DNA from: Flabesymbios commensalis
Lineage: Eukaryota; Annelida; Polychaeta; Terebellida; Flabelligeridae
Reading direction: 5' to 3'
Length of the DNA: 64,000 nucleotides
Assembly: GCA_964017125.1 (NCBI GenBank)
Contig: OZ024902.1
Location: forward strand, 56,654,791 to 56,718,790
The translations under genes and the position numbers were made by a program. Below are positions 49,788 to 61,551 of this stretch, piece after piece (position 1 is the stretch's first letter; each line of letters begins with the position of its first letter). The notes beneath the pieces were generated by a model that was not told the DNA's origin, ran no database searches, and was given only the letters and a program-made list of their open reading frames with translations.

Positions 49788-52728
49788 ACTTCACAGTCCA
49801 ATACGCATACTATATATATTTATATATATATATAGTAGTAATCGGGAAAAGTAAGTTTTCTAGCAGGCAAAGTATGAGCACTATGTCGGTTGCCTCACAG
49901 GTTAGGTCTGAAAATACATCACTCCACAAACGCAAACAGGCAGACTTGGCCCCGGAAACGGATTGCTATTGCAATCCACCATTAAAGTCTAATTGGAAAG
50001 TATTGGTCAACGTGGAATAAGATTGGAAGCATCCTGTATCAAATCAACTGTACAGATCATCAATGCAGAGAGAGTGAGATGCCAGTGGAGTTGGCACTGA
50101 GAAGGGTTGCTGTAGACATCCAAGAGGAACTTTTTCATTATACTATTGTTCCAATTGGTATTAAAGTAATTTATTTTAAAAATAAATTAAAACAAAATTA
50201 CTTTTAGTTTTAAAATTAGATTTCATACATTGACACAACACTTCAATTAAAATTACAATTAAATTACTTTAAAGTAAAATCAGCTTCAAATTAAAAGTAG
50301 GATTAAAATAAACTTAGAATTCACAATTAAAATAGCACTGTGCTGTGTCAATGAGGGCGAATTCGACTTGGACAGAACGCCATTTCGGATGGGAAATCTG
50401 CAGACAGTCTTGGCGGCAGATATAGTCAAATTTAATTCTGGAGTAGATAATCTGCCAATCCAGTCTGCACGACGGTTTAGGTATAGTGATCTGCATGAGG
50501 ATTACTGACGTGTAGTTGTTTAGACAAAGGTATCTCTGTTTCAGAATTGAACTTTGACGCTGTGGACATTTTGTTCGTGCTTTAAGCAATTGGAACTTGC
50601 TCTTGGACCATAGTATCTATCTGAAATGCATTTGTTTTAATCAAGTCATTAATTGCCTAAAATGCAAGGTGTACATCTATGTCGCACAAATGACAGTTTT
50701 TACACTTTTGCATACCGTGAAGGATGCAGCTGTACTTCCAGGTAACCAGCCCTTTTTCAAATGCATATCTGCTTGGATCACGTAATATGGCGAAATTCTG
50801 ATTAGAAATCATAGTTCAGGTCGGTTCCAATTATGGCCCAACTCGATTGGGATCAATTTGTGTTGTGGGTTCGAACTCGGTGTGGAGACAGAATACATGC
50901 TCTAACAGGCAGTGCGTTTGGAAAAGGTTTCTTTACCTGGCAGTATAACCTGGTCTCCAACAAAAGGAGGAAGTGAACAAAGCCTAAACTTGTGCAATAT
51001 ATGTGTATACCAGGTGTATTTTATAAAATGTGATAAGAGGCGAGCAAATAAGTTGAAAGGTGGATCAGCTAGGTCTCTAGTTGTAATGTTCAGCACGTCG
51101 TTAATTAAATTTAACGTCAAATTAGATGCCTATTTTAACTTAAGTTTTCTACATAATTAAACAATTTATTCTCACTAGCATCTGTAAATGGCAGCTTTGT
51201 TATTTATATTTTTTTGTGATTACAGACGCCGATTAGGAAATATCAACACGCAAGAGGTCACTTATAAAGGTATGCTAAGTGTCTGAAGCAAACTAAATAA
51301 CTTTTAATTAGATTAAAAATCGGAATGAGGTTCTGAGAACTAACTCGATTCGGTGTCAATTTTTATCTTATTGCTGGTCTGTGCACCTCACTTGGCACAC
51401 ATTTGTTTCAATCAAAAATTAGGTTAACTCAGATATTAACATTCCTGATTCAAGAATACTATGATTTACACTTTTTTAATCACCTGATAATCGGATCAAA
51501 TTTGCAAAAATTCAAGATGGCAGACAAAAAAACAAATGGCCGATTGTCATTAAGGCTTTTGAAACGTGCACAGGAGAAGCAAAGCGAGTCATCGTCTCAA
51601 CTGTGTACCATCACCATTTCACCGTTTACGGCGAAGGGGCTGCGCCCCTTTCGAAACCCCATGAACATAGTTTTAGAGTAGGCGCGCGCGGAAATGGGTC
51701 ACTTTTTAGGGTAAGGAAAGTTTTTTTCCCCAGAGAAAAACACAAAACAGCCAACAAAATGCGCCAATTGTTATAAGGTTTTTGAAACGTGCACACGAGA
51801 AGCAAAGCGAGCCATTGTCTCAACTGTGTACCATTACCGTTTACATTATTAAACAACTTGTTCTCACTAGGATCTACTGCTTTATTATTTATTTATATTT
51901 TTTGTGATTACAGACGCCGATTAGGAAATATCCACACGCAGTTGAAGATGAGACATACTACTCGCAAGAGGTCACCTGAAGAGGTATGCTAAGTGTTTTG
52001 AATAAAACTAAATAACTTTTAATTAGATTAAAAGTAGGAATGAGGTTCTAAGAACCAGCTCCATTTGGTGTTAATTTCGATCTTATTGCTAATCTGTACA
52101 GCTGACTTGGCACAGAGTTATTTCAATCTAAAACTTAGTCGACTAATCTGCCAACATAGATTGCATGGTGGATTGTGATACTAATTTGAATTCGGATTGC
52201 TAGTCTTGTCTGTTTATGTGATGGAATGATATAATTTTAGAAATGGCCTTACAGGAACTGACGTGCTTGTTCTTGCCAGATTTGGACTTCCTTTTAAAGG
52301 TTATAGTATTTGGCTTGAAATAATTTATTTAATTCAAATTGCATAATGTCTATAAAGCAATGTACACTGTTTTTACGAATACAAGCGTTCTTGCTATTAG
52401 CTGTTGTGAAGTCTGTGTGGTCAGATTATGAGAATTATACCAGGCTCAGTGTTTAGGTCGTCATCAACACCAATCTGGATTATAATCATCATTTGGGTTG
52501 GAGCCTGTCGAGTTGGGTACATAAGCTACAGGCTTTGATTTATCTGCTGATTAATAATGTAGATGTGGTGCAGTTGCACGGCCAAATAGATGCTTAGTCT
52601 ATATAAGTTTCATTATTTGGCAATGCGGGACTACTTTTCAATAACCAATAGCAAATAGTGCTTCAATTTGTGTGAAACAGGTATATAGTGTGTATATTAG
52701 ACATTTTGTGATGCGAATAAGATAAAAT
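49788..52728 (+). repeat. Array copy 18 (type B, 2,941 bp)
   Basis: No difference from copy 10 seen by eye. Confidence 0.97.
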
Positions 52729-55669
52729 ACTTCACAGTCCAATACGCATACTATATATATTTATATATATATATAGTAGTAATCGGGAAAAGTAAGTTTT
52801 CTAGCAGGCAAAGTATGAGCACTATGTCGGTTGCCTCACAGGTTAGGTCTGAAAATACATCACTCCACAAACGCAAACAGGCAGACTTGGCCCCGGAAAC
52901 GGATTGCTATTGCAATCCACCATTAAAGTCTAATTGGAAAGTATTGGTCAACGTGGAATAAGATTGGAAGCATCCTGTATCAAATCAACTGTACAGATCA
53001 TCAATGCAGAGAGAGTGAGATGCCAGTGGAGTTGGCACTGAGAAGGGTTGCTGTAGACATCCAAGAGGAACTTTTTCATTATACTATTGTTCCAATTGGT
53101 ATTAAAGTAATTTATTTTAAAAATAAATTAAAACAAAATTACTTTTAGTTTTAAAATTAGATTTCATACATTGACACAACACTTCAATTAAAATTACAAT
53201 TAAATTACTTTAAAGTAAAATCAGCTTCAAATTAAAAGTAGGATTAAAATAAACTTAGAATTCACAATTAAAATAGCACTGTGCTGTGTCAATGAGGGCG
53301 AATTCGACTTGGACAGAACGCCATTTCGGATGGGAAATCTGCAGACAGTCTTGGCGGCAGATATAGTCAAATTTAATTCTGGAGTAGATAATCTGCCAAT
53401 CCAGTCTGCACGACGGTTTAGGTATAGTGATCTGCATGAGGATTACTGACGTGTAGTTGTTTAGACAAAGGTATCTCTGTTTCAGAATTGAACTTTGACG
53501 CTGTGGACATTTTGTTCGTGCTTTAAGCAATTGGAACTTGCTCTTGGACCATAGTATCTATCTGAAATGCATTTGTTTTAATCAAGTCATTAATTGCCTA
53601 AAATGCAAGGTGTACATCTATGTCGCACAAATGACAGTTTTTACACTTTTGCATACCGTGAAGGATGCAGCTGTACTTCCAGGTAACCAGCCCTTTTTCA
53701 AATGCATATCTGCTTGGATCACGTAATATGGCGAAATTCTGATTAGAAATCATAGTTCAGGTCGGTTCCAATTATGGCCCAACTCGATTGGGATCAATTT
53801 GTGTTGTGGGTTCGAACTCGGTGTGGAGACAGAATACATGCTCTAACAGGCAGTGCGTTTGGAAAAGGTTTCTTTACCTGGCAGTATAACCTGGTCTCCA
53901 ACAAAAGGAGGAAGTGAACAAAGCCTAAACTTGTGCAATATATGTGTATACCAGGTGTATTTTATAAAATGTGATAAGAGGCGAGCAAATAAGTTGAAAG
54001 GTGGATCAGCTAGGTCTCTAGTTGTAATGTTCAGCACGTCGTTAATTAAATTTAACGTCAAATTAGATGCCTATTTTAACTTAAGTTTTCTACATAATTA
54101 AACAATTTATTCTCACTAGCATCTGTAAATGGCAGCTTTGTTATTTATATTTTTTTGTGATTACAGACGCCGATTAGGAAATATCAACACGCAAGAGGTC
54201 ACTTATAAAGGTATGCTAAGTGTCTGAAGCAAACTAAATAACTTTTAATTAGATTAAAAATCGGAATGAGGTTCTGAGAACTAACTCGATTCGGTGTCAA
54301 TTTTTATCTTATTGCTGGTCTGTGCACCTCACTTGGCACACATTTGTTTCAATCAAAAATTAGGTTAACTCAGATATTAACATTCCTGATTCAAGAATAC
54401 TATGATTTACACTTTTTTAATCACCTGATAATCGGATCAAATTTGCAAAAATTCAAGATGGCAGACAAAAAAACAAATGGCCGATTGTCATTAAGGCTTT
54501 TGAAACGTGCACAGGAGAAGCAAAGCGAGTCATCGTCTCAACTGTGTACCATCACCATTTCACCGTTTACGGCGAAGGGGCTGCGCCCCTTTCGAAACCC
54601 CATGAACATAGTTTTAGAGTAGGCGCGCGCGGAAATGGGTCACTTTTTAGGGTAAGGAAAGTTTTTTTCCCCAGAGAAAAACACAAAACAGCCAACAAAA
54701 TGCGCCAATTGTTATAAGGTTTTTGAAACGTGCACACGAGAAGCAAAGCGAGCCATTGTCTCAACTGTGTACCATTACCGTTTACATTATTAAACAACTT
54801 GTTCTCACTAGGATCTACTGCTTTATTATTTATTTATATTTTTTGTGATTACAGACGCCGATTAGGAAATATCCACACGCAGTTGAAGATGAGACATACT
54901 ACTCGCAAGAGGTCACCTGAAGAGGTATGCTAAGTGTTTTGAATAAAACTAAATAACTTTTAATTAGATTAAAAGTAGGAATGAGGTTCTAAGAACCAGC
55001 TCCATTTGGTGTTAATTTCGATCTTATTGCTAATCTGTACAGCTGACTTGGCACAGAGTTATTTCAATCTAAAACTTAGTCGACTAATCTGCCAACATAG
55101 ATTGCATGGTGGATTGTGATACTAATTTGAATTCGGATTGCTAGTCTTGTCTGTTTATGTGATGGAATGATATAATTTTAGAAATGGCCTTACAGGAACT
55201 GACGTGCTTGTTCTTGCCAGATTTGGACTTCCTTTTAAAGGTTATAGTATTTGGCTTGAAATAATTTATTTAATTCAAATTGCATAATGTCTATAAAGCA
55301 ATGTACACTGTTTTTACGAATACAAGCGTTCTTGCTATTAGCTGTTGTGAAGTCTGTGTGGTCAGATTATGAGAATTATACCAGGCTCAGTGTTTAGGTC
55401 GTCATCAACACCAATCTGGATTATAATCATCATTTGGGTTGGAGCCTGTCGAGTTGGGTACATAAGCTACAGGCTTTGATTTATCTGCTGATTAATAATG
55501 TAGATGTGGTGCAGTTGCACGGCCAAATAGATGCTTAGTCTATATAAGTTTCATTATTTGGCAATGCGGGACTACTTTTCAATAACCAATAGCAAATAGT
55601 GCTTCAATTTGTGTGAAACAGGTATATAGTGTGTATATTAGACATTTTGTGATGCGAATAAGATAAAAT
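52729..55669 (+). repeat. Array copy 19 (type B, 2,941 bp)
   Basis: No difference from copy 10 seen by eye. Confidence 0.97.
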
Positions 55670-58610
55670 ACTTCACAGTCCAATACGCATACTATATATA
55701 TTTATATATATATATAGTAGTAATCGGGAAAAGTAAGTTTTCTAGCAGGCAAAGTATGAGCACTATGTCGGTTGCCTCACAGGTTAGGTCTGAAAATACA
55801 TCACTCCACAAACGCAAACAGGCAGACTTGGCCCCGGAAACGGATTGCTATTGCAATCCACCATTAAAGTCTAATTGGAAAGTATTGGTCAACGTGGAAT
55901 AAGATTGGAAGCATCCTGTATCAAATCAACTGTACAGATCATCAATGCAGAGAGAGTGAGATGCCAGTGGAGTTGGCACTGAGAAGGGTTGCTGTAGACA
56001 TCCAAGAGGAACTTTTTCATTATACTATTGTTCCAATTGGTATTAAAGTAATTTATTTTAAAAATAAATTAAAACAAAATTACTTTTAGTTTTAAAATTA
56101 GATTTCATACATTGACACAACACTTCAATTAAAATTACAATTAAATTACTTTAAAGTAAAATCAGCTTCAAATTAAAAGTAGGATTAAAATGAACTTAGA
56201 ATTCACAATTAAAATAGCACTGTGCTGTGTCAATGAGGGCGAATTCGACTTGGACAGAACGCCATTTCGGATGGGAAATCTGCAGACAGTCTTGGCGGCA
56301 GATATAGTCAAATTTAATTCTGGAGTAGATAATCTGCCAATCCAGTCTGCACGACGGTTTAGGTATAGTGATCTGCATGAGGATTACTGACGTGTAGTTG
56401 TTTAGACAAAGGTATCTCTGTTTCAGAATTGAACTTCGACGCTGTGGACATTTTGTTCGTGCTTTAAGCAATTGGAACTTGCTCTTGGACCATAGTATCT
56501 ATCTGAAATGCATTTGTTTTAATCAAGTCATTAATTGCCTAAAATGCAAGGTGTACATCTATGTCGCACAAATGACAGTTTTTACACTTTTGCATACCGT
56601 GAAGGATGCAGCTGTACTTCCAGGTAACCAGCCCTTTTTCAAATGCATATCTGCTTGGATCACGTAATATGGCGAAATTCTGATTAGAAATCATAGTTCA
56701 GGTCGGTTCCAATTATGGCCCAACTCGATTGGGATCAATTTGTGTTGTGGGTTCGAACTCGGTGTGGAGACAGAATACATGCTCTAACAGGCAGTGCGTT
56801 TGGAAAAGGTTTCTTTACCTGGCAGTATAACCTGGTCTCCAACAAAAGGAGGAAGTGAACAAAGCCTAAACTTGTGCAATATATGTGTATACCAGGTGTA
56901 TTTTATAAAATGTGATAAGAGGCGAGCAAATAAGTTGAAAGGTGGATCAGCTAGGTCTCTAGTTGTAATGTTCAGCACGTCGTTAATTAAATTTAACGTC
57001 AAATTAGATGCCTATTTTAACTTAAGTTTTCTACATAATTAAACAATTTATTCTCACTAGCATCTGTAAATGGCAGCTTTGTTATTTATATTTTTTTGTG
57101 ATTACAGACGCCGATTAGGAAATATCAACACGCAAGAGGTCACTTATAAAGGTATGCTAAGTGTCTGAAGCAAACTAAATAACTTTTAATTAGATTAAAA
57201 ATCGGAATGAGGTTCTGAGAACTAACTCGATTCGGTGTCAATTTTTATCTTATTGCTGGTCTGTGCACCTCACTTGGCACACATTTGTTTCAATCAAAAA
57301 TTAGGTTAACTCAGATATTAACATTCCTGATTCAAGAATACTATGATTTACACTTTTTTAATCACCTGATAATCGGATCAAATTTGCAAAAATTCAAGAT
57401 GGCAGACAAAAAAACAAATGGCCGATTGTCATTAAGGCTTTTGAAACGTGCACAGGAGAAGCAAAGCGAGTCATCGTCTCAACTGTGTACCATCACCATT
57501 TCACCGTTTACGGCGAAGGGGCTGCGCCCCTTTCGAAACCCCATGAACATAGTTTTAGAGTAGGCGCGCGCGGAAATGGGTCACTTTTTAGGGTAAGGAA
57601 AGTTTTTTTCCCCAGAGAAAAACACAAAACAGCCAACAAAATGCGCCAATTGTTATAAGGTTTTTGAAACGTGCACACGAGAAGCAAAGCGAGCCATTGT
57701 CTCAACTGTGTACCATTACCGTTTACATTATTAAACAACTTGTTCTCACTAGGATCTACTGCTTTATTATTTATTTATATTTTTTGTGATTACAGACGCC
57801 GATTAGGAAATATCCACACGCAGTTGAAGATGAGACATACTACTCGCAAGAGGTCACCTGAAGAGGTATGCTAAGTGTTTTGAATAAAACTAAATAACTT
57901 TTAATTAGATTAAAAGTAGGAATGAGGTTCTAAGAACCAGCTCCATTTGGTGTTAATTTCGATCTTATTGCTAATCTGTACAGCTGACTTGGCACAGAGT
58001 TATTTCAATCTAAAACTTAGTCGACTAATCTGCCAACATAGATTGCATGGTGGATTGTGATACTAATTTGAATTCGGATTGCTAGTCTTGTCTGTTTATG
58101 TGATGGAATGATATAATTTTAGAAATGGCCTTACAGGAACTGACGTGCTTGTTCTTGCCAGATTTGGACTTCCTTTTAAAGGTTATAGTATTTGGCTTGA
58201 AATAATTTATTTAATTCAAATTGCATAATGTCTATAAAGCAATGTACACTGTTTTTACGAATACAAGCGTTCTTGCTATTAGCTGTTGTGAAGTCTGTGT
58301 GGTCAGATTATGAGAATTATACCAGGCTCAGTGTTTAGGTCGTCATCAACACCAATCTGGATTATAATCATCATTTGGGTTGGAGCCTGTCGAGTTGGGT
58401 ACATAAGCTACAGGCTTTGATTTATCTGCTGATTAATAATGTAGATGTGGTGCAGTTGCACGGCCAAATAGATGCTTAGTCTATATAAGTTTCATTATTT
58501 GGCAATGCGGGACTACTTTTCAATAACCAATAGCAAATAGTGCTTCAATTTGTGTGAAACAGGTATATAGTGTGTATATTAGACATTTTGTGATGCGAAT
58601 AAGATAAAAT
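55670..58610 (+). repeat. Array copy 20 (type B, 2,941 bp)
   Basis: G at 56192 (turns ATA into ATG) and C at 56437 (turns an in-frame TGA into CGA). Both are shared only with copy 21. Confidence 0.97.
56190..56390 (+). CDS. 66-codon ATG open frame in copy 20, no recognised product
   Basis: An A-to-G change at 56192 gives the frame seen at 521-721 of copy 1 an ATG, in the context AAAATGAAC with A at -3. The protein begins MNLEFTIKIALCCVNEGEF and ends RRFRYSDLHEDY. Length, composition and the absence of stops are compatible with a small protein or an exon fragment. It may just as well be chance. No signal peptide or known motif is evident; the first residues are mildly hydrophobic. Confidence 0.25.
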   Translation: MNLEFTIKIALCCVNEGEFDLDRTPFRMGNLQTVLAADIVKFNSGVDNLPIQSARRFRYSDLHEDY

Positions 58611-61551
58611 ACTTCACAGTCCAATACGCATACTATATATATTTATATATATATATAGTAGTAATCGGGAAAAGTAAGTTTTCTAGCAGGCAAAGTATGA
58701 GCACTATGTCGGTTGCCTCACAGGTTAGGTCTGAAAATACATCACTCCACAAACGCAAACAGGCAGACTTGGCCCCGGAAACGGATTGCTATTGCAATCC
58801 ACCATTAAAGTCTAATTGGAAAGTATTGGTCAACGTGGAATAAGATTGGAAGCATCCTGTATCAAATCAACTGTACAGATCATCAATGCAGAGAGAGTGA
58901 GATGCCAGTGGAGTTGGCACTGAGAAGGGTTGCTGTAGACATCCAAGAGGAACTTTTTCATTATACTATTGTTCCAATTGGTATTAAAGTAATTTATTTT
59001 AAAAATAAATTAAAACAAAATTACTTTTAGTTTTAAAATTAGATTTCATACATTGACACAACACTTCAATTAAAATTACAATTAAATTACTTTAAAGTAA
59101 AATCAGCTTCAAATTAAAAGTAGGATTAAAATGAACTTAGAATTCACAATTAAAATAGCACTGTGCTGTGTCAATGAGGGCGAATTCGACTTGGACAGAA
59201 CGCCATTTCGGATGGGAAATCTGCAGACAGTCTTGGCGGCAGATATAGTCAAATTTAATTCTGGAGTAGATAATCTGCCAATCCAGTCTGCACGACGGTT
59301 TAGGTATAGTGATCTGCATGAGGATTACTGACGTGTAGTTGTTTAGACAAAGGTATCTCTGTTTCAGAATTGAACTTCGACGCTGTGGACATTTTGTTCG
59401 TGCTTTAGGCAATTGGAACTTGCTCTTGGACCATAGTATCTATCTGAAATGCATTTGTTTTAATCAAGTCATTAATTGCCTAAAATGCAAGGTGTACATC
59501 TATGTCGCACAAATGACAGTTTTTACACTTTTGCATACCGTGAAGGATGCAGCTGTACTTCCAGGTAACCAGCCCTTTTTCAAATGCATATCTGCTTGGA
59601 TCACGTAATATGGCGAAATTCTGATTAGAAATCATAGTTCAGGTCGGTTCCAATTATGGCCCAACTCGATTGGGATCAATTTGTGTTGTGGGTTCGAACT
59701 CGGTGTGGAGACAGAATACATGCTCTAACAGGCAGTGCGTTTGGAAAAGGTTTCTTTACCTGGCAGTATAACCTGGTCTCCAACAAAAGGAGGAAGTGAA
59801 CAAAGCCTAAACTTGTGCAATATATGTGTATACCAGGTGTATTTTATAAAATGTGATAAGAGGCGAGCAAATAAGTTGAAAGGTGGATCAGCTAGGTCTC
59901 TAGTTGTAATGTTCAGCACGTCGTTAATTAAATTTAACGTCAAATTAGATGCCTATTTTAACTTAAGTTTTCTACATAATTAAACAATTTATTCTCACTA
60001 GCATCTGTAAATGGCAGCTTTGTTATTTATATTTTTTTGTGATTACAGACGCCGATTAGGAAATATCAACACGCAAGAGGTCACTTATAAAGGTATGCTA
60101 AGTGTCTGAAGCAAACTAAATAACTTTTAATTAGATTAAAAATCGGAATGAGGTTCTGAGAACTAACTCGATTCGGTGTCAATTTTTATCTTATTGCTGG
60201 TCTGTGCACCTCACTTGGCACACATTTGTTTCAATCAAAAATTAGGTTAACTCAGATATTAACATTCCTGATTCAAGAATACTATGATTTACACTTTTTT
60301 AATCACCTGATAATCGGATCAAATTTGCAAAAATTCAAGATGGCAGACAAAAAAACAAATGGCCGATTGTCATTAAGGCTTTTGAAACGTGCACAGGAGA
60401 AGCAAAGCGAGTCATCGTCTCAACTGTGTACCATCACCATTTCACCGTTTACGGCGAAGGGGCTGCGCCCCTTTCGAAACCCCATGAACATAGTTTTAGA
60501 GTAGGCGCGCGCGGAAATGGGTCACTTTTTAGGGTAAGGAAAGTTTTTTTCCCCAGAGAAAAACACAAAACAGCCAACAAAATGCGCCAATTGTTATAAG
60601 GTTTTTGAAACGTGCACACGAGAAGCAAAGCGAGCCATTGTCTCAACTGTGTACCATTACCGTTTACATTATTAAACAACTTGTTCTCACTAGGATCTAC
60701 TGCTTTATTATTTATTTATATTTTTTGTGATTACAGACGCCGATTAGGAAATATCCACACGCAGTTGAAGATGAGACATACTACTCGCAAGAGGTCACCT
60801 GAAGAGGTATGCTAAGTGTTTTGAATAAAACTAAATAACTTTTAATTAGATTAAAAGTAGGAATGAGGTTCTAAGAACCAGCTCCATTTGGTGTTAATTT
60901 CGATCTTATTGCTAATCTGTACAGCTGACTTGGCACAGAGTTATTTCAATCTAAAACTTAGTCGACTAATCTGCCAACATAGATTGCATGGTGGATTGTG
61001 ATACTAATTTGAATTCGGATTGCTAGTCTTGTCTGTTTATGTGATGGAATGATATAATTTTAGAAATGGCCTTACAGGAACTGACGTGCTTGTTCTTGCC
61101 AGATTTGGACTTCCTTTTAAAGGTTATAGTATTTGGCTTGAAATAATTTATTTAATTCAAATTGCATAATGTCTATAAAGCAATGTACACTGTTTTTACG
61201 AATACAAGCGTTCTTGCTATTAGCTGTTGTGAAGTCTGTGTGGTCAGATTATGAGAATTATACCAGGCTCAGTGTTTAGGTCGTCATCAACACCAATCTG
61301 GATTATAATCATCATTTGGGTTGGAGCCTGTCGAGTTGGGTACATAAGCTACAGGCTTTGATTTATCTGCTGATTAATAATGTAGATGTGGTGCAGTTGC
61401 ACGGCCAAATAGATGCTTAGTCTATATAAGTTTCATTATTTGGCAATGCGGGACTACTTTTCAATAACCAATAGCAAATAGTGCTTCAATTTGTGTGAAA
61501 CAGGTATATAGTGTGTATATTAGACATTTTGTGATGCGAATAAGATAAAAT
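58611..61551 (+). repeat. Array copy 21 (type B, 2,941 bp)
   Basis: G at 59133 and C at 59378, shared with copy 20, plus a private G at 59408 (A elsewhere). The private change arose after copies 20 and 21 came to share their two variants, or was lost from copy 20. Confidence 0.97.
59131..59331 (+). CDS. 66-codon ATG open frame in copy 21, no recognised product
   Basis: Same frame and sequence as in copy 20, created by the shared G at 59133. Two adjacent copies carry it and copy 22 does not, which suggests one mutation spread by a single-unit duplication or conversion. Confidence 0.25.
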   Translation: MNLEFTIKIALCCVNEGEFDLDRTPFRMGNLQTVLAADIVKFNSGVDNLPIQSARRFRYSDLHEDY

